Shown here in pieces: positions 17,797 to 25,331 of a stretch of 64,000 bases of DNA. Each line of letters opens with the position of its first letter. The first letter of the stretch is position 1. Location of the stretch: NCBI GenBank assembly GCA_003248865.1, contig QFPK01000007.1, positions 87,530-151,529 of the forward strand. Reading direction: 5' to 3'. The position numbers and the translations under genes are program-made. The notes under the pieces are model-generated. The model had not been told where the DNA came from. It did not search any database and worked only from the letters and a program-made list of their open reading frames with translations. The DNA comes from Sphingomonas sp. (GTDB lineage: Bacteria; Pseudomonadota; Alphaproteobacteria; Sphingomonadales; Sphingomonadaceae).

Positions 17797-17957
17797 GTTT
17801 CGCCCTAGTCAGCGTGATCGCCAGCCTGGCCCTGATCCTGGCGTTGAACTGGCAGCGGCTGAACGCGCTGGGGGCGCCGACGGTGACGCGATGGCTGGCG
17901 ATCTGGACCGCGATTATTAGCGGAGTGTTTCTGCTGGTTCGGTGGCTGGGGTATTGA
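17793..17957 (+). CDS. Small two-helix membrane protein, 54 residues
   Basis: Not recognised as a named family. Translation from the ATG overlapping the MBL stop gives 54 residues with two hydrophobic helices: FALVSVIASLALILAL near the start and WLAIWTAIISGVFLLV near the end, joined by a short polar loop containing NWQRLNALGAP and an Arg. The 4-base overlap and codon usage like that of its neighbours support it as real. It is the last gene of the tatD-MBL unit. It may be a membrane-anchored partner of either enzyme, but that is inference. Confidence 0.72.
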   Translation: MSFALVSVIASLALILALNWQRLNALGAPTVTRWLAIWTAIISGVFLLVRWLGY

Positions 17958-17997
17958 GAGGCTGGGGAGCGACTCCGCGTTGCTCCCCTCTCTCCAT

Positions 17998-18021
17998 CTC
18001 TCTCCCCGAACGGGGAGAGAG
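17998..18021. repeat. Near-perfect palindrome
   Basis: Arms CTCTCTCCCCG and CGGGGAGAGAG, 11 bases each with 2 bases between. It lies in the 248-base convergent gap between the small membrane protein and putA. A second dyad just before it pairs GGGGAGC with GCTCCCC (about 17963-17987). Such GGGGAGAG stems are common between alphaproteobacterial genes. Confidence 0.6.
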
Positions 18022-18076
18022 GGCCTTGGAGACGCCGCAGGCCATCGAATTCTGTCGCGGGCGTGGCTTTGGAGTG

Positions 18077-18095
18077 TTGGCGCCACGCCAATTTT
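18077..18095 (+). terminator. Probable rho-independent terminator for the tatD unit
   Basis: Stem TTGGCG/CGCCAA with a 3-base loop, followed directly by TTTT. An alternative larger pairing (GCGTGGC with GCCACGC) overlaps it. Located 120 bases after the last gene of the plus-strand unit. Confidence 0.55.
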
Positions 18096-18141
18096 GAGGG
18101 TGCTTGGAAATCATTTCCCTGCCCGCCGGAGGCAAAAAAAC
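18096..18141 (-). repeat. Fragment of the hairpin element, copy 3, inverted
   Basis: Read on the minus strand, this stretch matches the first module of copies 1 and 2: a T run, GCCTCCGGCGGGCAGGG, AAATGATTTCC and CACCCTC. The hairpin arm is degenerate (a GGAAAT/ATTTCC stem only), and modules b, c and d are missing. It again lies between convergent genes. Confidence 0.65.
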
Positions 18142-18168
18142 TCGCGAGGCGCGCAAAAGAAAAGCTGG

Positions 18169-18189
18169 GCCCCGGATCAAGTCCGGGGC
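18169..18189. terminator. Stem-loop downstream of putA
   Basis: GCCCCGGA and TCCGGGGC form an 8-base stem with loop TCAAG, 17 bases after the putA stop. It has the CCCGGATCAAGTCCGGG form, which recurs between genes of many alphaproteobacteria. It lacks a T run, so it is a candidate bidirectional transcription end or 3' stabiliser. Confidence 0.5.
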
Positions 18190-18205
18190 GACGCGGTGTG
18201 GGCGG

Positions 18206-21200
18206 TTACATGTTGAAGATGGAGGGGTCTCCGCCTGTCGCCGCGATGTTGACGGTGAGCGTGCGTTCCACGGCGTAGCGGATCAGCGCCTGCGGGCCTC
18301 CGGCCTTGGGGCCGGTGCCTGAGAGGCCTTCGCCGCCGAAGGGTTGCACGCCGACGACCGCGCCCGTCATGGAGCGGTTGACGTAGCAGTTGCCGGCTGG
18401 AACGAGCGCGCGGACGCGTTCCACGAAGCGGTCGGTGCGGCTGTGGATGCCCAGCGTGAGGCCATAGCCGCGCGCGGCGAGGCGCTTGCCGATCTCGTCC
18501 AGCTCCCCCGCCTTGTAGCGGTAGATGTGGAGGATGGGGCCGAACACTTCGCGTTCGAGGAAGTCCGGCGTGGGGACTTCGGCGATGACCGGGCCGAAGA
18601 AGCTGCCTTGCGTGCCCAGATTGCCCGGATCGAGGCGGCCGAGGATGGTCGCTTCCTTGGTGAGGCGCTTGAAGTGGCTGTCCAGCGCGTCGCGGGCTTC
18701 GGCGTCGATCACCGGGCCGACATCGGTGCGGGCGTCTGCCGGATCGCCCAGCACCAGTTCGTCCATGGCGCCCAGCAAGGTTTCGATCAGCATGTCGGCC
18801 GATTCTTCAGGCAGGTAGAGCAGGCGGAGCGCCGAGCAGCGCTGGCCTGCCGAGCCGAAGGCGGAAAGCAGCACATCGTCCACCACCTGTTCCTTCAGCG
18901 CGGAGGTGTCGACGAACATGGCGTTGAGGCCGCCTGTTTCGGCGATGAAGGGCAGGATGGGCCCCGGTCGCGCGGCGATGGCCCGGTTGATGGACCAGGC
19001 GGTTTCAGTGCCGCCGGTGAAGGCCACGCCATCGACCAGCGGATGAGAGACGAGAGCGGCTCCCACGGTGGCGCCGTCTCCGGGAAGCAGCGCCAGCAGG
19101 CGCGGATCGAGCCCGGCCTTGTGGAAGGCGCGCACGGCTTCGGCGGCGATCAGCGGGGTCTGCTCCGCGGGTTTCGCGAGCACGGCGTTGCCGGCGGCGA
19201 GCGCGGCCGCGATCTGCCCGGTGAAGATCGCCAGCGGGAAGTTCCAGGGCGAGATGCAGGCGAAGGTGCCGCGGCCGGCCAGTGCCAGCGAATTGGTTTC
19301 ACCGACCGGGCCGGGAAGGGGCTTTGCCTCCGAGAACTGGCGTTCCGCGAGGCGGGCATAATAGCGGCAGAAGTCGGCCGCTTCGCGCACTTCGGCGACG
19401 CCGTCGGTCAGCGTCTTGCCGCCTTCGCGGGCGAGCAGGGCGATGAGGCGGTCCATGTCGGCTTCGAGAAGCTCGGCCGTGCGGCGCAGGACTTCGGCGC
19501 GGGCGGTGCCGCCCGCTTCATCCCAGGCGGGGAAGGCATCCTTGGCAAGCTGGGCGGCGCGATCGACATCGGCCGGACTGGCCGGATGGACGAGGCCGGC
19601 GAGGACGGCATTTTCGGTCGGGCTGGAGACGGGCACGGACGGCGCGGACGTGACGAGCTCGCCGCCGACGATGGGACCGGAGACGATGGGCTTCAGCGCG
19701 GCCGAGACGCGATCGGCTTCTTCCCGGGTGGCCCGGATGCTGTAATCGCGGCCGAGCGGGTTCAGCCGATGCGGGCCGTAAAGATTGCGTGGCGCGGGGA
19801 TCTTGGGGTGGCGATCAGGCGCGGCCTCCACTGCGGTGATCGGGTCGGCGACGACCATGCCGGCGGGCACGCGTTCATCCAGCAGTGCGTGCACGAAGCT
19901 GGAGTTGGCGCCGTTTTCCAGCAGCCGCCGCACGAGATAGGGCAGCAGTTCCTCATGGCTGCCGACCGGCGCGTAGGCGCGCACCTTTCGGGCGAGGCCC
20001 GTCGCGTCGTAGAGCGCTTCTCCCATGCCGTGCAGGCGCTGATGCTCAATGCGGACGTCGCGGCGTTCCGCCATGTGGCGCACAGCGACGAGCGTATGGG
20101 CGTTGTGGGTGGCGAACTGCGGATAAAGGTTGGGCGCGGCCGCGATCAGGGCCTGCGCGGCCACCAGATAGTTGAGATCGGTTGCGGGCTTGGTGGTGAA
20201 CAGCGGATAGTCCGGCCGGCCGTTCATCTGGGCCAGCTTGATCTCGGTATCCCAATAGGCGCCCTTCACCAGGCGCACCATCAGGCGGCGGCCGCTGGAG
20301 ACGGAAAGCGCCTTCAGCGCCTCGATCACATCGACGGCGCGCTTCTGATAGGCCTGAACGACCACGCCAAGGCCGGTCCAGCCGCCCAGCGAGGGTTCGC
20401 GGGAAAGCCGGTCCACCAGCTTCAGGGAGAGCACGAGGCGGTCGGCTTCCTCGGCATCGATGGTGAGGTTCAGATCATAGCTGGCAGCCGATACCGCCAG
20501 TCGCCGGATGCGCGGATAAAGGCTTTCCCATACATATTCTTCCTGCACCGCCTGATAGCGGGGGCAGAGGGCGGAAAGCTTCACCGACACGCCATGGCCG
20601 TCTTCCGGGGGCAGGTTTCGCCCGCGGGACTTGCCGACTGCCACGATGGCGTCGGCATAGATATGTTCATAGCGCTCGGCGTCTGCTTCCGTGCGGGCGC
20701 CTTCCCCCAGCATGTCGAACGAGCAGAGTGTCCGTTCCTTGTCGGCGCGCTTCAGCGCATCCTCGATGGTGCGGCCCATCACGAACTGCTCGCCCATGAT
20801 GCGGACGGCGGTGCCGACAGCCTTGCGCACGACCGGCTGGCCCAGTTCGCCGGTGATGCGGCGAATCCAGCCGGCGGGATCCTTCTTGCCCTCGGGATCG
20901 ACATCCACGAAGCGTTGCGTCAGCATCAGGCCCCAGGTGGAGGCGTTGACGAACAGGCTTTCGGATTGGCCGAGATGTGCTTCCCAGTCTCCGGACGAGA
21001 TCTTCTCGGATATCAGCAGGCTCTGAGTCTGGGCGTCTGGGATGCGGAGCAGCGCCTCCGCGAGGCACATCAGCGCCAGCCCTTCCTGTGTACCCAACGA
21101 GAATTGTTGCAGAAAACTCTCAACAACGCCCTGTTTCTTGTTGGATTTGCGGGCTTCCTCCACCATTTCTGTGGCCCGGGCGACAATCTCTCTCCGTTCG

Positions 21201-21337
21201 CGGACGGACAGCGGGCCGGCGGTCAGCAGATCGCGGACAACGCGCTGTTCATCGGCATATTTGCCGTTATCGAGGAGATCCCACGACAGGAGGCTTTGGG
21301 CAGGCGGCGTTTGCGTGGGGGCAGGGGAGGCAACCAT
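18206..21337 (-). CDS. putA: Bifunctional proline dehydrogenase / glutamate semialdehyde dehydrogenase
   Basis: Oxidises proline to glutamate in two steps. At 1043 residues it lacks the N-terminal ribbon-helix-helix DNA-binding domain of enterobacterial PutA, so it cannot repress its own gene. The FAD-dependent proline dehydrogenase barrel contains LMVRLVKGAYWD and QFATHNAHT. The aldehyde dehydrogenase part carries PWNFPLAIF, the FIAETGG glutamate and the catalytic Cys in SAGQRCSALRLL near residue 830. Start 21337 follows a CGGAG site. A permease and an Lrp-type regulator lie upstream; the latter is a likely PutR-like activator. Confidence 0.95.
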   Translation of the reverse strand: MVASPAPTQTPPAQSLLSWDLLDNGKYADEQRVVRDLLTAGPLSVRERREIVARATEMVEEARKSNKKQGVVESFLQQFSLGTQEGLALMCLAEALLRIPDAQTQSLLISEKISSGDWEAHLGQSESLFVNASTWGLMLTQRFVDVDPEGKKDPAGWIRRITGELGQPVVRKAVGTAVRIMGEQFVMGRTIEDALKRADKERTLCSFDMLGEGARTEADAERYEHIYADAIVAVGKSRGRNLPPEDGHGVSVKLSALCPRYQAVQEEYVWESLYPRIRRLAVSAASYDLNLTIDAEEADRLVLSLKLVDRLSREPSLGGWTGLGVVVQAYQKRAVDVIEALKALSVSSGRRLMVRLVKGAYWDTEIKLAQMNGRPDYPLFTTKPATDLNYLVAAQALIAAAPNLYPQFATHNAHTLVAVRHMAERRDVRIEHQRLHGMGEALYDATGLARKVRAYAPVGSHEELLPYLVRRLLENGANSSFVHALLDERVPAGMVVADPITAVEAAPDRHPKIPAPRNLYGPHRLNPLGRDYSIRATREEADRVSAALKPIVSGPIVGGELVTSAPSVPVSSPTENAVLAGLVHPASPADVDRAAQLAKDAFPAWDEAGGTARAEVLRRTAELLEADMDRLIALLAREGGKTLTDGVAEVREAADFCRYYARLAERQFSEAKPLPGPVGETNSLALAGRGTFACISPWNFPLAIFTGQIAAALAAGNAVLAKPAEQTPLIAAEAVRAFHKAGLDPRLLALLPGDGATVGAALVSHPLVDGVAFTGGTETAWSINRAIAARPGPILPFIAETGGLNAMFVDTSALKEQVVDDVLLSAFGSAGQRCSALRLLYLPEESADMLIETLLGAMDELVLGDPADARTDVGPVIDAEARDALDSHFKRLTKEATILGRLDPGNLGTQGSFFGPVIAEVPTPDFLEREVFGPILHIYRYKAGELDEIGKRLAARGYGLTLGIHSRTDRFVERVRALVPAGNCYVNRSMTGAVVGVQPFGGEGLSGTGPKAGGPQALIRYAVERTLTVNIAATGGDPSIFNM

Positions 21338-21421
21338 CAGAATCTCCGGTACAGAACATCCTCCATATAATATGCGACCGTGAGAATGTCTTTGTGCATA
21401 TTGAACAGGAACCGAGAATTC

Positions 21422-21450
21422 TGTTCGGAATTTTGGCGATATCCCGAACA
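21422..21450. promoter_or_regulatory. Inverted repeat upstream of putA, candidate operator
   Basis: TGTTCGG (21422-21428) and CCGAACA (21444-21450) are perfect 7-base inverted arms around an AT-rich 15-base centre. The site lies 85-113 bases before the putA start, just after the permease stop. An AT-rich centre between inverted arms suits an Lrp-type protein, and such a regulator is encoded 1.5 kb away. It could instead be a weak terminator for the permease. Confidence 0.45.
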
Positions 21451-21461
21451 AAGGTCCGAGA

Positions 21462-22856
21462 TCAGGCGGATGCGCGCCGGCGCCCGAACAACAGGTAGAT
21501 GGCCAGCCCGATCAGGTTCCACAACAGGAAATAGAGCTGCGTGGTGCCGGGCAGGCTGATGAAGAGATATATGCAGCCGAGGATCGCGATGCCGCCGACC
21601 AGCGGAGCCGCCGGCGTGCGGAACAGCCGATGGGCGTCGGGTTCGCGGCGGCGCATGATCAGCATGCAGACTGCCACCGCCACGAAGGCGGCGAGCGTGC
21701 CGGCGTTGGCCAGTGCTGCGATCTCCGCGAGCGGGAACGCCCCCGCGATCACCGCCACGAGCACGGCCGTGAACAAGGTGATGCGGACAGGCGTGCCGCG
21801 CTTCGACACCTTCGCCATGCCGCGCGGCAGCAGACCGTCGCGCGCCATGACGAAGAAGATGCGGCTTTGACCATAAAAAAAGGCGAGGATCACGGTGGGG
21901 AGCGCGATCACCGCCGAGCCGGCGAGATAGGTGGCAGCCCAAGGCTTCTGCAGCTCGCGCAGGATGAGCGCGAGCGGTTCCGGGCTGTTGGCGAATTGCT
22001 GGAAGGGAAGGGCGCCGACGGCAACCGCCGCGACTGCCATGTAGATGATGATGCAGGCGATCATGGAGCCGACGATGCCGCGGGGCAGGTTACGGCCCGG
22101 ATCCTTGGTTTCCTCGGCTGCGGTCGCGATCGCGTCGAAGCCGTAGAAAGCGAAGAAGATGATGGCGGCAGCCGCCATCACGCCGCGCTCCACGCCATCC
22201 GAGCCCATCGACTTGCCGAAGCCGAACGGCATGAAGGGGTGGAGGTTCTGCGCGTTGAAGGCGGGGAGGGCGACGGCCACGAACACGATGAGCGCGATGA
22301 TCTTCACCACGACGAGAATGGCGTTCAGGTTGGCGCTTTCCTTCGTGCCGACCATCAGCAGGCCCGCGACCACCCCGATGATGGCAATGGCGGGCAGGTT
22401 GACGATGCCGCCCAGTTCAGGTGCCTGCATCAGGGACATGGGGATTCCGAACGTCGCTTCCAGCAGGGGCGCGGCATAGCCGGACCAGCCGACCGCGACG
22501 GCGCTGACGACGAGGCTGTATTCCAGGATCAGGCTCCAGCCGATGATCCAGGCGAACAGTTCGCCGATCACCACATAGCTGTAGGTGTAAGCACTGCCAG
22601 AGGCCGGAATCATCACCGCCATTTCGGCGTAGCAGAGCGCGGCGCAGGCGCAGATGAGGCCGGCGATCACGAAGGAGAGGATGACCGACGGGCCGGCCTT
22701 GTCTGCCCCGACGCCGATCAGGGTGAGGATGCCGGTGCCCACGATGGCGCCGACGCCAAGCCCGACCAGATGCGGCCAGCTGAGTGTCGGGGTTAGCCGG
22801 TGATGTTCATGCATATCGGCGGCGGCGCCGATCTGTTTGCGGCTGTTCCAGCTCAT
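21462..22856 (-). CDS. APC-family amino acid permease
   Basis: A 464-residue transporter with about twelve to fourteen hydrophobic segments, of the APC superfamily and close to cationic amino acid / YfnA-type carriers. The first helix holds the unwound substrate motif VGAIVGTGILTLIGVGADKAGP. YAEMAVMIPASGSAYTYSYVVIGE and FFAFYGFDAIATAAEETKDPGRNLPRGI are further family marks. It lies upstream of putA on the same strand, 124 bases apart, and diverges from an Lrp-type regulator. Import of an amino acid, possibly proline, for PutA is inferred from position only. Confidence 0.88.
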   Translation of the reverse strand: MSWNSRKQIGAAADMHEHHRLTPTLSWPHLVGLGVGAIVGTGILTLIGVGADKAGPSVILSFVIAGLICACAALCYAEMAVMIPASGSAYTYSYVVIGELFAWIIGWSLILEYSLVVSAVAVGWSGYAAPLLEATFGIPMSLMQAPELGGIVNLPAIAIIGVVAGLLMVGTKESANLNAILVVVKIIALIVFVAVALPAFNAQNLHPFMPFGFGKSMGSDGVERGVMAAAAIIFFAFYGFDAIATAAEETKDPGRNLPRGIVGSMIACIIIYMAVAAVAVGALPFQQFANSPEPLALILRELQKPWAATYLAGSAVIALPTVILAFFYGQSRIFFVMARDGLLPRGMAKVSKRGTPVRITLFTAVLVAVIAGAFPLAEIAALANAGTLAAFVAVAVCMLIMRRREPDAHRLFRTPAAPLVGGIAILGCIYLFISLPGTTQLYFLLWNLIGLAIYLLFGRRRASA

Positions 22857-22945
22857 CCCATTCTCCCCTTCGTCATTCCCGCCGCTATTGCGGGCCTTCC
22901 CCCGGCAGACATTCGACCATATAGTTCCATCCCGGAGGATCTTCG

Positions 22946-23401
22946 ATGCTTGATACGATTGACCGGAATATTCTTCGCACGCTGCAGGCAGACGGGCGAA
23001 TCACTTATCAGGAACTCGCGGCCAATTCGGGCATTTCCCCTTCGGCCTGTTTTGACCGGCTGCGCAAGCTGAGGGAGCAGGGATATGTGAAGGGCATCGT
23101 GGCCCTGCTGGACCCCAGCCTGCTGAACCGCGCGCTGCTGGTGTTCATCGAAGTTCATCTGGATCGCACCACCAACAATGTGTTCGAGCAATTCGCCCAG
23201 GCCATGAAGGGCATGCCGGAAATCATGGAATGTCATATGGTTGCGGGTGGTTTTGATTATCTTCTGAAAGTTCGGGTGGCCGATATGGCCGCCTATCGCC
23301 GCTTCCTGGGGGATTCGCTGACCACCATGCCCGGGGTGCGCGAAACCCGGACCTATGCGGTGCTGGAAGAAGTGAAGGCGAGCACGGCCATCCCAATCTG
23401 A
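22946..23401 (+). CDS. Lrp/AsnC-family transcriptional regulator
   Basis: A 151-residue regulator. The N-terminal helix-turn-helix (about residues 1-60) reads LDTIDRNILRTLQADGRITYQELAANSGISPSACFDRLRKL. The C-terminal RAM ligand-binding fold carries MECHMVAGGFDYLLKVRVADM, with the Gly-x-x-Asp-Tyr motif that binds amino acids. A GGAGG site lies 7-8 bases before the ATG. It diverges from the permease gene and sits near a PutA that lacks a DNA-binding domain, matching the PutR arrangement in other alphaproteobacteria. It probably activates putA and the permease in response to an amino acid. Confidence 0.9.
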   Translation: MLDTIDRNILRTLQADGRITYQELAANSGISPSACFDRLRKLREQGYVKGIVALLDPSLLNRALLVFIEVHLDRTTNNVFEQFAQAMKGMPEIMECHMVAGGFDYLLKVRVADMAAYRRFLGDSLTTMPGVRETRTYAVLEEVKASTAIPI

Positions 23402-23429
23402 CCGCCACTGGTCGCGCTCATCTGAACGA

Positions 23430-23464
23430 CTCCAGTCCGGGCGGGCGTGCCCGCCGGACTGGAG
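23430..23464. terminator. Long stem-loop between convergent genes
   Basis: CTCCAGTCCGG (23430-23440) pairs with CCGGACTGGAG (23454-23464); the inner GCGGGC/GCCCG extends the stem. It lies between the Lrp gene and the first amidohydrolase gene, which converge. Without a T run it is best read as a bidirectional transcription end. Confidence 0.6.
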
Positions 23465-23481
23465 GCCCATGGCTTTGGGCA

Positions 23482-25125
23482 TCAGGGCGTCGGCGTATTC
23501 GGGGCGGTGGCGCCCAGTCGCTGCCGTTCGGCCTTCACCATCGTCTCCACCTGCTTCAGCAGGATAGGTGCATCATAGATGATGCCGTCCTTGATGGTGT
23601 AGCGGACGCCGCCGACACGCTCCAGCTTGCCGGTCTTGTCGTCCAGGCGGAGCGCCTTGGTGCCATAGAGCGTCTTCAGGTTCTGCAGCGGGTTTTCGGT
23701 GGTGATCACCAGATCGGCCAGCATGCCCGGCCGCACCACGCCGATGGGCGGGTTTCCGCCCATATGCTTGTAGAGATTCTGCGCGCCCCACATGGTGGCC
23801 GAGCGGATGATCTCCAGAGGCGAGAAGCCGGCCTCGCGCAGCAGCTCCAGTTCCTCGACATAGGCGAAGCCGTAGGTCTTGAAGATGAAGCCGCTGTCGG
23901 TGCCCACCGTCACATGGCCGCCGATGTTCTTGTAATCGTTCACGACCTGGAAGAAACGGCCGTAGAAGCGCTTCCAGGCGAACTCATTCTCCGTCGACCA
24001 ATCGAAGAAGTAGCTGCCGTGATTGTCCCGGGAGGACTGGAAGTAGCTCCACAACTGCGGCGTGGTGTAGGTGGAATGCCATTCCGCCGTGCGCGCCCGC
24101 ATCAGGTCGCGGGAGGCCGCATAGATGTTGAAGGTGGGATCGAACACGACCCCGGTCGCCTTCTGGGCCTCCAGATAATCCTTCCACTCCGGCGTGCCGG
24201 GTTCATAGACCTGGTTCCAGATCTCCGCGACCTCGCCGAAGCGATGCTGTTCGTTGTTGTAATCATAGTTGGGCGGGAAATCCTGGATCGTGCGATCCTT
24301 CAGCAGGGATTCCATATGCCCATAATAATGGGTGATGGTGTCGAGCCCGGCGGCGGCGGCCTGCCGTGCGTTGAAGTTGGCGACCCCCAGTTGCGAAAGG
24401 TGGGCGGTGGTGCCCATGCGGTTCTTGTGCGCTTCGTCGATCAGCGTCTTGAACACCTCTGGCGTTTCATTGGGGGCGTTGAAGAACTTGATTCCATCGA
24501 CGCCGTTCTTGGCGGCCCACTGCACCCAGGCGCGCGCCTTTTCCGGCGTATCCACGGTGCCGCCGGACCAGCCCGAACCCGGGGTCTGGTAGTTGAAGAT
24601 GCGGGGGGCCGCGATCTCGTTGCGGGCGGAGCGGGCCTTTTCCGACACGGCGTCGGCGTTGGCGGCCAGCGGCACGCCGCGCACCGTGGTCACGCCATGC
24701 GCGAGCCACAGCTTGTAGGCATAGGATGCGTCGGGCGCCTTGTCCGGACCGGGGAGGTGAACGTGCATGTCGGTGAAGCCGGGCATCACATACATGCCGG
24801 TGCCGTCGATTTCATGATCGGCGTCGGTCGGTTCGCGGCCGGGCTTGGAGGGCAGGCCGGGCCAGCCCGATTGCTTCACCGACGTGATGCGGTTGCCCTC
24901 GATCACGATGTCGAAGCGGCTGCGGGGCGGGGCGCCCGTGCCGTCGATCAGGGTCACGTTGCGGATCACCAGCTTGCGGAACGGGCCCGCGCTTTCCTCT
25001 GAGGTGCGGGCCGGCGCGCCCTGCAATTTCGGGAACATCTGCGCAGTGGCAGGCCCGTTCACCAGTTGCATCGCCATCATCGCGCCCGCCAGCAAGGCTC
25101 CGCGCTTCCAGTTCGTCATCCGCAT
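23482..25125 (-). CDS. Exported amidohydrolase-family metal-dependent hydrolase, paralogue 1
   Basis: A 547-residue protein with an N-terminal signal peptide (about residues 1-28, hydrophobic LLAGAMMAMQLVNGPATAQ). It is chosen to start at 25125 because AAGGGGA lies just upstream. The amidohydrolase metal set is visible: HVH in FTDMHVHLPG, Lys in GIKFFNA, His in TTAHLSQ and THYYGH, Asp in VTVGTDSGF. That is a subtype I binuclear site with a carboxylated Lys. Relatives include imidopeptidases and prolidase-like or acyl-amino-acid hydrolases; the substrate here is unknown. It forms a run with paralogue 2 and a TonB-dependent receptor. Confidence 0.87.
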   Translation of the reverse strand: MRMTNWKRGALLAGAMMAMQLVNGPATAQMFPKLQGAPARTSEESAGPFRKLVIRNVTLIDGTGAPPRSRFDIVIEGNRITSVKQSGWPGLPSKPGREPTDADHEIDGTGMYVMPGFTDMHVHLPGPDKAPDASYAYKLWLAHGVTTVRGVPLAANADAVSEKARSARNEIAAPRIFNYQTPGSGWSGGTVDTPEKARAWVQWAAKNGVDGIKFFNAPNETPEVFKTLIDEAHKNRMGTTAHLSQLGVANFNARQAAAAGLDTITHYYGHMESLLKDRTIQDFPPNYDYNNEQHRFGEVAEIWNQVYEPGTPEWKDYLEAQKATGVVFDPTFNIYAASRDLMRARTAEWHSTYTTPQLWSYFQSSRDNHGSYFFDWSTENEFAWKRFYGRFFQVVNDYKNIGGHVTVGTDSGFIFKTYGFAYVEELELLREAGFSPLEIIRSATMWGAQNLYKHMGGNPPIGVVRPGMLADLVITTENPLQNLKTLYGTKALRLDDKTGKLERVGGVRYTIKDGIIYDAPILLKQVETMVKAERQRLGATAPNTPTP

Positions 25126-25271
25126 GCGTTCCCCTTCGTTTATCAACCCGCCTGATATCAACACCTTGCGGCAGGCCGGCCGCCCTTCAGAATGCCGGCG
25201 GTTGCCGGCGGCGACCCGACGGATGACCGGCCTGTGGCGGTCAACCTGCGGGCAACCGGCCTGCACCGGCT

Positions 25272-25327
25272 TTTCCCAAGTCGGCCGGCCTCCGCCGGCT
25301 TTCTCAAGTTTGCCGGCCTCCGCCGGC
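25272..25327. repeat. Two abutting 28-base tandem repeats
   Basis: Units 25272-25299 and 25300-25327 differ at only a few positions. Each contains a small palindrome GCCGGC-CTCC-GCCGGC (25284-25299 and 25312-25327). More GCCGGC words precede them (25194-25210). They fill the gap between the two amidohydrolase genes and end 4 bases from the upstream gene's stop codon. Confidence 0.75.
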
Positions 25328-25331
25328 GGGA

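Noticed and set aside
18344..21370. Very long open frame on the plus strand across putA (about 1000 codons)
   Set aside because: It mirrors putA on the other strand. In GC-rich DNA third-position bias keeps antisense frames open. The translation is low-complexity and resembles no family.
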